Source: Metaphire vulgaris
Taxonomy: Eukaryota; Annelida; Clitellata; Crassiclitellata; Megascolecidae
Assembly (NCBI GenBank): GCA_018105865.1
Contig: CM030863.1
Location: 1,914,601 to 1,978,600, forward strand
Direction of reading: 5' to 3'
DNA: 64,000 nucleotides
Shown one piece after another: positions 22,705 to 37,600 of the stretch. The notes under the pieces are model-generated. The model did not search any database. It was not told the origin of the DNA and saw nothing but the letters and a program-made list of their open reading frames with translations. The position numbers and the translations under genes were made by a program. Within the stretch, counting starts at the first letter, position 1, and every line of letters begins with the position of its first letter.

Positions 22705-24383
22705 AATTATTTTCGAATTGTAGAGACTTTATTGAAGGTAGATTTTGTCTTATTAGCAATTTCTGTGATTTACAAGTTGAACTAGTACACATATGACTGT
22801 AATTGCAGCTATTGGAGAATAATGCACTGGCAATGTTGTAAGTAAGATGAATTAAAGTGGGTGGTGGGGGATTAATGATAGAAAATAGCACTCATGTTGT
22901 CTTCAAATTGATGCCATTATACATGACGCAGCAGTCTATATGAATCAATGTTTTTATCATGTGCTTTTATGTGCTTATATATCTTTTAAATCGTTCCAGG
23001 GAGTTGGTTTTAGCATCAAGGGGTCTGTTATTTTGATTCTGTGATGTCCATATTTTTTGCCCAGGTACTTTACTTTGTTGACACATTATTTTCTGTGGGT
23101 GTTTCTGTTTGCAGTGCATCTTCATCAAGTATTTGTTATTCTACTTGTCAGAAACCACCGGGAAATTGATAACTGTCTATGTTTATCTCCTTGGTTTTTG
23201 AAAGGGAAACCTGCAAAGTAGTTTTTGTGCCAATGTTCTGCTTGTCACTAGGAAATTTAGTTGTTTTGCCGTTTCTGGTGAAAACAAGGCCTGATCAACT
23301 CGGCCACTAGGCCAGTGTAATGACTGGCTGGTCAACAAATTATTGAAAGCATGGCTGCCCATTACACAGTTTTCACTCAACTTCTATGGTGCCACTGTCT
23401 TGTGCTTCGTCCGATGGCACACCAAAACTAAGCTGAAGTCAAGCCTGGTCAAGGCAGAAAGTGTCAGTCCAGATGAGAGTGGGTCAAGCCAGACTGGTGT
23501 GTCTATAAACCTGAAAGATGAATGACAGGATGCTTGTTTCTAGGCAGTGATGTTGACAATCAGATGTTGACAATCAGTTGCAGAGTTGTGAGCCACAGAC
23601 TGAAAAACAACTAGTGCCAACTAACTGTAGCTGACAAATGGGTTGTGGCATAGATGGGTAGAGGATTGAAAGTATGTACTCAGGATGTTTATTTTCATTG
23701 GAACATTGTTTGGTAGGTACCGGTAACTGGCAGCGGTGTTGTGTCATGTTACAACATTGTGTGGAAACTTCTACTGTAGGCCTAAATTGATGCATGTTAT
23801 TTTGGCAGACATTTTTGAGGTCATGATTAAGTTACTAATTTTGAGATTATCTGTGATGGAATTCTGTGGAATTAGCTGTATTTCTATTATTAACAGAGTT
23901 AGAAATGGTCATACTCCATTATGCAGTTTTTATTATTAAATCCAATTACAGGTACCATATTATATACTATATAGTGGTTAGCAGGCCCCGTGGGAAGTGG
24001 GGTGCAGTGGGGCTGCGGCTGCACCCCTGGAAAAAATTAGGGGGTACACTGCACCCACTGGCACTGACAGATGAGGCTGTTATATTTATCTGTCAGGATT
24101 TTCAGGATTTTTAAAAGGAAGGGTGATGACCTTTTTTGCTTGTCAGGGCTTTTAACTTTAAAACACTGTACCCCCTGCTAAAAATTTGTTTCGACATGCC
24201 TGGTGGTTAGTTATGACTTTTTTAGTGTTTTGTTGTATTTAGTTGTAATAATGTATTCGTGTTTTTATGGTGGTTACGGTAGTTATTACTGTATTCGTAT
24301 TCTTATTGTATTTAGTTATAACTGTGTCCCAAATGTTCTTTTTGCATTTGGTTATAACTGTATTTGTTTTTTATTGTATTTCA
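22705..24383. other. 5' flank of the GRB-like gene
   Basis: No exon recognised. The first mapped exon opens at a splice acceptor (24383), so at least one 5' untranslated exon and the promoter must lie upstream, but I cannot place them. A SINE-like phrase ACTCAACTTCTATGGTGCCAC occurs at about 23376 and resembles sequences at 8204 and 26765. Confidence 0.4.
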
Positions 24384-24671
24384 GACAGTTCACTAGTTGA
24401 AGGATCAGTGATTTGATCTCGGTTTGTCCATTTTTCCCCCGCATTTTCTGCCACTCTGACATGCTGACAATTGGGCGCTGCATTGGCGCTGACAGTTCCG
24501 AAAGTACCTGTCAGACACTGAATTCGGACTTGGACAGTAGCAGTGATGATTATGACGACACAGCCTGTACCGGTAAAGCCCATCTGCCACGACCTTGTGG
24601 ACTAATTCCAAGGTCAGATTCCGTGGAAACCTGTTTCCCAGATATTGGAGGAGGGCGCTACCTGCTTCCTG
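24384..24671 (+). CDS. GRB-like exon 1 (first coding)
   Basis: The acceptor is TGTATTTCAG and the donor GTTTGT. An in-frame TGA at 24398 makes ATG 24461 the first usable start. The 70 residues encoded are acidic and Ser/Asp-rich ([14 protein letters not shown]). Exits in phase 1. Confidence 0.8.
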
Positions 24672-26216
24672 GTTTGTTGCATTACATTACATTACATTGC
24701 ATTACGTTGCATTGCATTACATTACATTACATTACATGGATTTTTGATGCTATTATTATTTTAGCTTGATTTAATTTGATTCTTTTACTATGTTTATTAT
24801 TTTATTTTGTCAAATAATCAACAATTTTATTCTTCTGCTGGTTTGGAATAAGTTTTAAATGTATTTTTAAAGAATAATAATAAATATAATATTTTGTTAA
24901 TTCTAATTAAATGCTAGTTGCAGTGTGCATTGTTAATTTGTTGCAGTAAAACTATACTGTAATCTGTGTTTATTTAAGGGTTTGTTTTTGGAATTGTACC
25001 AATATTTTAGTCATATAAAATATGGAATAAATAGTTATTTATCGCTAAGTGTTGCTTAGTTTTTTAGTTTTACACTTTGTTCTCAACTGGAGCCACATTA
25101 TTTTTGGGCTTTGATCATGTTACTCACTTCTTGATACAAATTTCTACTAGACATTGCTATACTTAAGAACCATGAAACATAATATTATCTTAAGCCATTA
25201 GATGTTATGAGCGAGAAGTACAGTGTAACTTTGTTATAGCATACTTAGTCATCATCATCGTCATCATTTTTGCTCTCTGCCAACTCTTTAGCGGCAGTAG
25301 CTAGACACGAAATGTTTCCAAGAAGTTCTATCTTCTGTTAATCGTCTTCCTTCAACGATTGAAATTCCTTTCATGTTCATATCTTCTCTGATGTTGTCCA
25401 TCCACTTTTTCCTGGGTATTCCTCTTCCTTAGTGGGTCTGTAAAATTGAGTATGCTATATCCCAAGTACTTTTATCCAGTGCCATCCAGTATGTTAGCAC
25501 ATCACATGAGACCATACATTGAGGTACGTTATAACCTAACATATGTTAAAATGAATCTGTTATATTGAAGTTTTACTGTACTTAAGTGATTGAAGTACCG
25601 GTACTTGAGTGGAATACGTTAGTGATTGAAGTGCTTAAGTGATTGAATTGCTCATGACTGAAGTATTTAAGTGATTGAATTGCTCACAATTAAAGTACTT
25701 GAGTGATTGAATTACATGTGATTGAAGTACTTAAGTGATTGAGGTATTTTCCAAGACAAGAAGTGAGCATTGCCTGAGGTTGCAACTGTAGCAGGATTTT
25801 GACAATTCCTGTGGGGGTGGGGGTGGGGAGGGTGAAAAACTACCGAAATCTGTCACTTCGGACTTAACTGTTTCTTCGCTGATTGTTTTTAAACCCTGAC
25901 TGAAAACTGTACTCTGCAGGTTGGCCTACACTGTTTAGGTCACATGACTCACCCCCCACATTTATGATTCTTCACTTAGTGAATAACTTAATGTGCGTTA
26001 ACAACCATGTAATAGTAATGTAATAATAATGTAATAATAATAATAACATTGGTCTACATATGAAACAACATTTCTGCTGGCCTAAGTATTTTTGCTGATT
26101 TTACCGAAATGGAAGATGCTGATTCGAGATATGAAGTCAAAAAATATGCAATACGTCAAATTGTTTAGCAAATAAGGAATGCTTTCTTTATTGAAGGTGT
26201 TAAAGTCAAATAACAG

Positions 26217-26282
<66 letters not shown>

Positions 26283-27531
26283 GAGACATTTTATTTAAAA
26301 ATTGAATGAACTTCTTGCCTGTGTTTTGTGCCCAGATGTTGCCGATCATTCCTCGCAGAGGCGCTCCTCGATGCCCGGGCACTCCTCGACGGCCGGACAC
26401 GAGGTCTCGCTCGACGAAACCCTCGACCCGTTCCCCGAAATCTCGAAGAACAGCCTGACGCCCGTGTCGGCGCGCCTCTACTGGCCGGAGCTCGGGCAGG
26501 TCGTCGCTTCCGACCAAACGGAGCTCAGCGGGCAGAACACGGAGTCGGACGACTCGACCGAAGGAGGCACGACCTGCGACCGCCAACTGCAGAAACCACT
26601 TCCCGAGGTAAGTGAGTGGGACCTCTTATCAGCATCGAGCATCGCTGCAATGTAAGATATTTACAGCACCTTTTCCATTTCTACTCCGGTCCGGTCTGCC
26701 GAAGTCTACGGCACCCAGTGCTGGAAATAGACTTGTGTTGACATCTTTGGTCAATCATTCATATTGACTTCTATGGCGCCACTATCATTAGGGCTCATCC
26801 ATATAGTACATATTTTCAACCCCCTTCCTTCCCCTATTTGCACACCATGCATAGGCATAATCTCCTAAATCCAACTCCTTCCCCTACCCATCAGTGCGTA
26901 CGTACTATATGGATGAACCCTTGTGCCTTGAGCGTCAGCCATGGATCACCAAATCCAATCCGGATTAGAACCAGGTCAAGACACAGAGGTCATCCAAGCC
27001 ATGTTTGAATGTGAACCCATGGTGATCTGTATTCACGCAGCCAGCATCCATGGGCCACTTTTCTGATGATGGTTCTATTTTTAGACCCGTGAGGGGTGTT
27101 GAATATTCATATTCTGTACAATTCAGGTCCCTGCAGTGAAAAAGATGTTTATCCTGTGACTGTGATGGATGCTATCTGTTTACGTATTGAATGAAGTAGA
27201 TTTTTGAGATGAAGGGTCAATAAGAACTACTTGGAAAGGTTCAGTACTTGAGCCAAGTACTCAAGTGTCTCTTATCTCTGGCTCTTAAGCTGCAAGATGC
27301 AATTTTGGTGGCAATTCTTCACTGACATTCTGCGCTTAAACTTTCAGGCAGCTGTAGTAGATACTAGACCAATCATCAGTCTTGTATGCCATTCACAAAC
27401 ACATGCACACTTGATAGAATACTATTTCATTATTATTATTATTATTATTATTGTTGTTGTAGTTGTTGTTGTTGTTATTGTTATTATTACTATTATTACT
27501 TAGTATTATCATCATGTTTATTATTATTATT

Positions 27532-27566
<35 letters not shown>

Positions 27567-27649
27567 TATTTGTATGGTTATTATTATTATTATTGTTGTT
27601 GTTGTTATTATTACTGTTATTACTAATCTTCTTCTTCTTCTTCTTTTTC

Positions 27650-27683
<34 letters not shown>

Positions 27684-28234
27684 CTATAATATTAAGATTC
27701 TTATCTGTATGTCTCTCTGTCTGTTACCTTCAAGCGTTCTGATTGGTTGACTATTGGTAGACGGGGTAGACCGTTTAGTCCTTACGTCGCGATGCGTTGG
27801 TGGGCGAGCGTTGACTATTGGTAGACCGTTTAGTCCTTACGTCGCGATGCGTTGGTGGACGATGTTCGAAGACGACGTTGCTATTGGTAACCAACCGGTT
27901 TAGTCGAAGAAGCGTTTGATGAAGTGTACGTTCAATTGTTCATTGCAACGTCATGTGTACAACGTCGCGATGCGTTGATGAGCGTAGCTCGAGGAAGTTG
28001 CGCAATTTTAACGTACACAAAAAATACGTGTACAGCGTCACAAATGGCCACAGTTGCGTGATTTTAACGTACATAGGCCTAATTATTACGTGGCGCAGAG
28101 CTTGGCTAGGTGGCGTATGTACTTCATTGAAATGTTGTTCAGCATGAATTCAATGATTGGGTATTAGGTATAGTTATTGGATTAGTATTTATCCTGCACT
28201 GCGAGCTGAAAGCGGCAAAAGTAACATCTTTCTA

Positions 28235-28293
<59 letters not shown>

Positions 28294-30295
28294 GTGCATC
28301 TTTGACATGCTTATTCCCATTGTCTTTTAGAATTATTGATTACCAGTACCGGTATATAATGCCCTTGTATCAAAATTAAAATGTTTTCTTAATCCTTTCT
28401 AACCAATCAGTTTTAACCTGTGCAACACCACATGCTGCATTTTAGAAAGTAAAGGCGATATCAATTGCATTATTATAAAGAAACTGCATTAATGTAGCCA
28501 TTGCTTGATATGTGGCAGTATTTATCTATATCTGAAGGAGAAGAGTAATGATTGATAGTGGATAGCTATTACCGTATTATCTCAGGTATAATATGCACCC
28601 TTAGTTTCTAGAGTTATCATAATGTAAAAATGTTAATACTTATGTACAATCATGGAGGGCACCACAAGCCAAATATTGGGTGGGCCAACATAGCCTGTTT
28701 GAAATTGGACAATGCAAGGACTAGTGCTACAGTAGGCTATAGATATGCAAAAATTCAGAAGAGTAATGAAATGAATTAAAATCACATATTCTTGTGTCCC
28801 CATCTTTGATGTGTCAAACCGTACTAGAATTGTCAATATATTCTGTGTCAATTTTTTTCTAGAGCTTTCGAAATGCGACAAAAAAATAATGAGCCATTTG
28901 AAACGACACTATACAAAGTCTTTCAGAAATCTATTCTCTGTCAAATGTCTAAAAAATCAATCGAGAGATAAGATGGTGCTTAAGAGAGCTGGTTTCTTCT
29001 ATTACAGGTTTTATAGACCACAAAAATATTATAAAATTGATACCCTGAACACTTTGAAATTGGACAATGCTAGTGCTTCAGTATGCTATAGATATACAAA
29101 AATTCAGAAGAATGATGAAACAAATTAAAACCACATATTCTTGTGTCCCCATCTTTGCTGTGTCAAACCGTACTAGAATTGTCAATATATTCTGTCTCGG
29201 GGCCAAAGACAAAGGCGCTTCACAAAGGGTATGACTCCCGAATTAGATGGTTTTTCAGTCTGTTTTAAAGATGGGTCGGTCTTTGATCCTTCTGATTTCC
29301 AGCGGAATAGTATTCCATAGAAGTGGTCCGCCTCATGAGAAGGCGCGACCTCCTAGGGTAGGAATCTTGAGTGGCCTCGGGACAACAAGGTCTATATGCA
29401 TGAATATATGGTAAATTTAAAATTATGTATGTTTATTTATGTTCATACAATTTCATGTGCATAAACATTGTTTATGCACATGAAATTGTATGAACATAAA
29501 ATTGATTCATATGTATAATATGCACCCACACTTTGCACCAATTTTTTTTTAGGAAAAGAGTGCATATTATACGCGAGGTAATATGGTAAGAGTCTACTTG
29601 TGATATAGCAGTAAAACAACCTCATGGAGTTTAGTCACAGACTGCTAGTAATTCGCTAGTACTGTGGAAGATTATGGACTCTATAGTTTAACATGCAATC
29701 CGGGACATTTTTATTTATGCAGGTCACAGAGAGAGCAAGATGGCCTTAAAGCATTCAACCTAAAGTGTTATTTGGAGTGCTTTACATAGAGCTATAGCAG
29801 ATGGATGAAATACATGCAGTCACTATTAATGGGGAGTCTGACTTTCTAATTAAAAAAGCAGAGAATATGTGAATGAAATTTATGAGAGTCCAAACCACAC
29901 ACACACACATACACCCACCCACACGCACACACACACATACACACACACACAGGCTCTGTCATGTATGCTGCATCTGTTTCGAAGAATCGTAGCTTAAAGT
30001 GGATTTTGGATTGTCTGCAAGCACAGAGACAGTTAATGGAATCGAAAAGATTTCAGGTCTTTTTCCTGGAATATGGAATCGTACCAACTGGAAGTGCATC
30101 ATAGCCTGCAGACGGTTTCTTTCCAGGATAGTTTCTTCTTAGTCTTGAATATTGATTTTGAGGAAATGGATTAATATTATTTTATGCACCGAACGATCTC
30201 TAGAATTCTGCTAGAAATGCTACCCATTTGGCATTTGGAGCATTTCATTTTTGTTCTCTTGTATCTGTCTGTCTGTCTCTCTCTCTCTCTCTGTA

Positions 30296-30379
<84 letters not shown>

Positions 30380-32593
30380 GCTGTATCTGTATCTGTCAGT
30401 ATGTCTCAATCTCTCTCTCTGGGAATCTGACAGCATAGAATTCTTTTTCATAGTATTCTGCCTGTAGGCAGGTTTTGTATTCCAATTTCGCCATTCATTC
30501 CTGTTCATAGCTTTCTCCTTCAGGTCTTTATAGTCCTTTTCCATCATCCAGTCAAGTAGAATCTCTCGTGGTCTTCCCTTGGTCTTTTCCCCTCTAGTTG
30601 TCCTTCTGTTATAGAATTAAGCAATAGTAAATATTATTTTATATCAGAGGAGGATTTTCAATTAATGGGGTGTGGGGTTTAGTCCCACTGGTAGGGGTAA
30701 ACAGTTTTGGTTTCGGCTCTCTCTCACCCCCACCCTACCGGAGGTTGAAATTTCTGGTGGGGTAGTCTCTACCGGTAAGTCAGAGGCTTGAACTTCTAGA
30801 CCTCTAGACTCAAATCCCCACTTTTTCAGAGGATACTATAGGGAAGGGGAAAGGTAAAGGGGTTGGGCCCATCACTTGTTCATCCAAGTTTACGCCAATG
30901 GTCAGAACTCTGAATTTTAACCCCTTAACCGTGTATTTAACTGGAACTCAATGTAAAATGGACAGGTATATCCGGGATCCCCTGTTACGGGGTTAAGAAA
31001 TCTAGCGTAGATGGGGTCATTAGTAATATGTGTATGAAAAGTATATAAAAAGGCATGTTTGAGAATTGTTTCAAAAATTATTTAATTTTATCGTATGCGT
31101 GGTTCAACTCCCGGCCGCGGCAGGAACTTTTCGGTTGTTTCTGTCCCAAGCGCCCCCAGAGTCGACTCAGCTTTGAATGAGTACATCGGGTGCTAACTCG
31201 GTGGAAGGAAAGGCGGCGTGGGAAAGGCTGGCAATCCGCCTTCATTCAGCTGTTGCCATGTAAAACCGAAGGCGCTAACCCTTCGGTTTTCCATACGGGC
31301 ACTGAGCCTATGGAGTGTACCTTTGCCTTAGAAAAAATTTGAGTTTCATATATGCAATTGAGTCTTATCTGTTTGTTAACAGCCATGCTGAGAATTTGGA
31401 GCTGTAGTCTTCAACGGTGGCACTGTCAGGCATGGCCTTTGGAATGGAATTTCAGCTGACAATAGATCAGACTGTGGGTAGGGGAGAGGGGGGCTATTTG
31501 AGAGCATTCTGCAGGGCCAGTTCATCTATATTGGTATATGAGAAAAATGCTTATACACTTAGAGTCATAGAAGCTTTTTGGGTATTTGTTTGCATTAGGG
31601 GAGTAAAATCAGCAATATTCAATGCATTGTCCACTCATTGATAAAGAGAAAGGCAGTCCATGTGTCAGGATAACAATGCGTCCTCTGATGTGGAGTCCTC
31701 TGATGTGGAGCTGTGCTATCCCCACCCCTGCAAACAAAAGCTGATTCTTATATTGCCCATCCCCGCCCCGTACCTGCATTTTGGTCTCTCCTGTCAATGA
31801 ACAAGAAAGACAGAGACAGAGAGAGACAGAGGGACAGACAGACAGACAGACGGTGAGAGACACAGACAGACGGTGAGAGAGAGACAGACAAACAAATGGA
31901 TACTGTGAGATAGAGAGGTGGTATAATGCCTAGGACAGAGGTGTCAAACTCATTTCAAATATCAGGCCTCATTGTGAAGCATTGAAAAATTGTGACTAAA
32001 GTCAGGGCTGAGTTATGGTGTAAGCCTTTTATTGAAGATCCTTGCCAGTTGTGCTTCTTATGTTGGTGAAGATGGTTTAGGCCTTTAGGGCAAAAAATTA
32101 CTTAATTTCCTGTAATTCAAGAGAAAGAGACTGAAGGCCTATATGGTTAGTAGACAGACGGGTGAGAAACAGACAGACAAACATGCTAAATGACAAAGGT
32201 CTTAGAGCTTATGTCAGATGGAAGCTAATTAGGGGCAATTTCTTTGAAGGCATTTCTCATCTTCATCTTGATTTGTTAAAGGCAAAGAATTCTTCCATTA
32301 CCGGTATATCAAAATGAGATGGAGAAAGAGAGATGAAGCGACAGAGAAAGGGGCAGGGAGGCAGAGAAAGAGACCAGTCTGATGTAGGAGAGATATACAG
32401 ACAGATAGACAGATAGATAGAGATGGAGACAGACATGCATTTCTCGTCTTCATCTTGAGAAAGAATTCTTCCAGCAAAATGAGATGGAGAAAGAGAGATG
32501 TTAGGGAGACAGAGACAGAGTAAGATATACAAGATAGACAGAGATGTGAGAAGCAGGATGTGAGAAAGAGAGTTAGGGAGAGAGAGAGAGAGA

Positions 32594-32651
<58 letters not shown>

Positions 32652-32656
32652 CAGAT

Positions 32657-32697
<41 letters not shown>

Positions 32698-33209
32698 TGG
32701 ATTTAATGAGAATATCTTAAGCATTTCATCCACACACACTTGAACAGGATTAAGCTAATTGATTTTTAAAATACTCAGCTGTACAAAAAAAACTCTAGCC
32801 CCGGGGTGGGTAAACTACAGCCCATCACCGGATTCCATGCGACCTGCGAGGTCATTTAAAAATGTGCATACTACTGGCAAAAAGTGAGATGCTTTAATGT
32901 GAAATTATTTTGTGGAAACATGGCACTTTATTTTAAAATCGTAGAAAGGGCTGGCAGCACTCGGGCAAAAGAAAGATCACACCCCCAAATGGATTCTGAT
33001 TCAGACAAAGTGCTTAAAATTCTTCTTATTTTTCCCCACTTGAAATTATAAACATTTTGGCTTTTTGTATATTTGACCCGCCTAATGTAGTATTAGGTTT
33101 CATGCGACCCGTTTTAAGGAAAAAGTTTCCCCACCTCTGCTCTAGTCACAGACCTAATGATATCATGATATCCTAAGAAACTGTGTAGGCTACAAAATCC
33201 CGGGATATC

Positions 33210-33299
<90 letters not shown>

Positions 33300-33854
33300 T
33301 TAGAGATCATGCTATAAATGTGCATTATTATTTATTTATTATACTAGTGACAAAAACGATTGGTCAAAACACTGATCTGGCCAGTGACACTCTATGGATC
33401 AGAAACTTGGACGCTCAGAAAGGAAGACATAAAGAGATTAGAGGCATTCGAAATGTGGATCTGGCGAAGAATGGAAAAAATCAGCTGGACGGAAAAAATA
33501 ACAAACGAAGAAGTCTGGGAGAGGATAGAAGAGAAGGAAAACCTTATTAACACTATTCGTACAAGACAAAAGAAGTGGATAGGTCATGTTCTGAGAGAAG
33601 AATCAAACCTACTAAGAGAAGTACTAGAAGGAAAGATGAATGGGAAAGCACAGAAAGGGTGACCAAGGACATTGATGCTGGAGTGGATGTTTGACACTAC
33701 GGTAAAAAACAAGTATTCAGCCCTGAAGATAAAAGCTCAAGATGGAGAAAGGAGTGGCGATGCTGGAGTATGGAACCTGTCTTTGGACAGAGCACCTGAA
33801 GAAGAAGATTACTAGTGACACCAGAGATTTAGTTGCCTTCCAAGGAACTTTCAC

Positions 33855-33924
<70 letters not shown>

Positions 33925-34617
33925 CAACAACAACATGATTTCAAGTTGTTTAGGAGGTATTAGTCTTTGCCTGGTTGTTATGAAATAATTTGTGTTATCT
34001 GGAGTTTATAACTTTATATTATCTGGATGCTTGTCAACAAGATTTAACAGTGTGTTTAAGTGTGGAATGTGTTGTTTTCTATGTACTGCCAATTGCTGTA
34101 TCAGCATAATGGTGCTGTCTGGCTCTCAAATAGTTTAAAGGATCCATGTTTAATCTTGATATTTTGTTTACATGGCGAGTGTGTGCTGAGTTGGGGTGGA
34201 GTGTTACCAGTAGGGGTTTTTTAAATGCAGATTGACCTGTGAAAAAAATCCCAGATATGTAAATTTATGCAGTTTTGACAGTTTGTTGCCATAATTTTGA
34301 CATATTTTTACTATTTCTAGCCATTTTGTGCCAAATTTTTGATAAGCATTCTGCCAAATGGTCTTTTGACAGGCAAGACTACAATGTTCATCGCCTTTTT
34401 TCATCTCTCTCACAGTCAACCTATTCTCCAAGCGGGAATACAGTAGTAGTAAGAATCTCATTCACTGCAAAAAACCCAGATTCCAACGTTCCCTCTAAGC
34501 GAGAGGTAGCAATGCCTCTCTGCGCTAGCGACCTTGTGCAAGGGTCATTGTGTGTTGTGCAATATTTTTAAAAGAAATTGTTTATCAAGCATAGGAATGC
34601 GAATAAATTTAGCATAG

Positions 34618-34666
<49 letters not shown>

Positions 34667-37600
34667 CTCTATATATATATATATATATATTATATATAAA
34701 TATACTATAAAATATATATATATGCACCAAATATCTCCAAGATTGGTTAATATTTATATATTCATATATACATATATATAATTATATATATATATTTATT
34801 TATATTCAAATATATATTCAAATTTTCTTATTATTGATATCAGTAAAAATTTAATATGACGATTAAATCAGAAACATACTTTTAAAAGCTTTAATAGTAG
34901 ATGCTAGCACGGTAGCACCGTGAAAGTTGTCTTACCTTTTTTGCTTGTCTATCTTTCTTGGGATTTCATTTCCTACCCCACCAACTTCCTAAAATTTAAT
35001 TGTATCCCCCCATCAACTTCTTAATTATAAAACTTGTTTTTGGTGTCTATAAAACCTGTTGTAGGCCTATAATGAACCAGCTATCTTAATATGCCTCTCT
35101 TGAAGATAAACTTTTCTCGAAATCGCCTCTACTAGGCATTCCGTTAGATATTCGAAACACAGGTCTTTCATTTAGTTGATGTCCTTAATATCCGAGATTC
35201 TCGCAGCAATACAGTCAATGGCACAATAGTGAAAACCTGAATCTCTTAGCTGAAATGGTCCCATGGATGCTGTGCTCTTCATTTCTCATGAATGTGAACC
35301 CTGTAGATTCTCAAGCAATTTTTCAATTAGAAACTGTGAATGATAGTGTTGGTTATTCTTGTAGAGGTTAAAGCAATGAAGAAGGAACAAGAGGAAAAGG
35401 TGGAGTTTGTCGGAGAATTTCTTCAAATCGATTATATTTTTACATATCTAGGGCCTATATATACCCTCTATTCAATAGACCTTCAATAGGCTTCTCTCAC
35501 ACAGCGACTTATAGATTCTTTGCATCCCCCACCCAAGATTCTTGGAACCGCCACTGAAGACTTATGCTACAATTCACAGTATACTCTATAAATGCTTCTT
35601 CTTTGTAGTATTCTGCCCAAAATAGGCAGGTTTTGTATTCCAATTAGTACCTGCCATTCATTCCTGTTCATAGCTTTCTCCTTTAAGTCTTTATAGTCCT
35701 TTTTCATCATCCAGTCAAAATTTAATATGACGATAGCATCTCTTGTGGTCTTCCCTTGGTCTTTTCCTCCAGAGACGTCATTTCACTGTTTTTCAGGGGA
35801 GCAAAACACTATTTAACCTGACCAAGTTACAAGGCATTTCCGAAAAAGTTGACGAGTTTTTTTTTTTTTTGCTCAAATGGCGTTTATAACGTTATAAGTG
35901 TTGGTTATTCTTGTTACTTTTCAGACTAGACTAGAGGAAAAGGTGGACATCATCATATCAGGGGCCTTTAGGACATGTAAAAACTAAATACTAAATAACA
36001 CAAGAAAAATTTTTTTCCTCCCAAATCCTTGGGGCAAATGCCCCCTTATGCTACCCCAAATGACGTCCCTGTTCCTCTAGGCAGGTTGTCCAATTTCTGT
36101 TATTTAGCTTTCCCTTTAAGTCTTTATAGTCCTTTTCCATCATCCAGAGTCTTGTGGTCTCTCATTATATTGTCCCTGTTATTCAGGTCTTATATGTCCC
36201 ATTTTTCTGTCTTTTCTTTATATAAATACTATAGAAATTGTACTAAATTAGATCCGGAAATAAAGTGTGATTGGAACCAGATTATAGACTTTGATCTTAA
36301 CCTCTCTTGACCTTTCAGAAGCGATGAATGCAATGAAACATCTTTATTTAAGTTCCATTTTTGATGACGAATCACAGAAGTTTGAACTTTAACGATTTAT
36401 GCCTCAGAGTGTCAAACTGCATTATGCCAGGCTGATTATTTATTTGCCAGGTGTTCTTTATCTGCTGTGCTAAGAAGAAAGTAGCTCTGGGGGGGGGGTG
36501 CTGGAACAGATATGTGCACGCGCGCAGCTTAGAGGTAACGTTGCCAGATTCCACAAAAATTCTCAGATTTCATGAAAAATACCCCAAAAATTCAAGAAAA
36601 AACCTGATTTGCAGAAGAATCTCATATTCCATCAAAAAATTCCTGATCTAGTGAAAAATTCCAGGCACTGGTAATACTGAGGCAGGTAAACTCAGTGTAA
36701 CGGATTGATGGAGGGGATGAGTAGAGGTTGGTTTTCAGTTTTCATTAACGTCAGTGGTTTGTGACAGTTATATGGGAAATACTCAAAGGAGACAGTTTTG
36801 GCATGGATTGTATTGACTCTACTCTTGTACTCTTATACTTTGGAATGGTTTGGATAAATTGGTCCAATTTAATATCTGTACTACGGAAACTCAGTATGGA
36901 AACCGTTAGTGTTTTTAACTTCTCTCGGAGGGGAGGCAAGAGAGGGGAGAGAAGCGGGTGGGCTAGCTGATGATGGCTTTTACTTGTAAACAAACTTATT
37001 TTGGCAAAATGCCCACAAGCTGCAAAACATCTGCTGTAATGTGTGTCAGTGGCGGCTCCAGGATTTGGCAAGTGGGGGGTCCGTTGGGGTGACAACTTCT
37101 AAGCATGGGGGCCAACTATTTGTTGCTAGGTATGTAGTAGTAAGTATAGGGTCCCAACAGGAGGGGATACTGGGGGCCAGGCATTCAATAAGGGGAGCAC
37201 AGGCCCCATGTGGAGCCGCCACTGATGTGTGTTTGTGTGTGTTTGTATGTGTGTGTGTCATTCTTATGTTATTAAATAAATTAAATTTTAAGTTAGGATG
37301 AATGTTCTAACCTGTATTTTTATTTGCCTGTTGCTATATGGACGAACTTTATAGAGACGCAATATAAATGTTTTGTTTACAGGAGTAGTGAGATTGACAG
37401 GCATATCATGCCTGTTTATCAGACAGTTGAATTGATTATAGAAATTACCGGCATCTCTTCATTTGTATGCACTGAGTAGATGATGAATGGGATTAGGTTG
37501 AATTTGAAGGAACATTGCATATAATTTCCTTTAAAAAATACTGTGATTCTAAATTAGAAATATTCATCATTGCAGCCTGTAAATTAGGTTTTTAACTGAT

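Larger units (their letters stand above)
28572..29586. mobile_element. Composite Tc1/mariner-like element (CCGTATTATCTC ends)
   Basis: The left end CCGTATTATCTCAGGTATAA and right end TTATACGCGAGGTAATATGG are inverted and TA-flanked. Inside lie two partial arms of the 20719 foldback family (about 28735-28945 and 29075-29195), a LINE tail and a 65-base palindrome, so this is a nest of insertions. Confidence 0.7.

Noticed and set aside
26206..26586. Minus-strand ORF of 126 codons over exon 2
   Set aside because: Antisense of a GC-rich GRB-like exon running into an AAT repeat.
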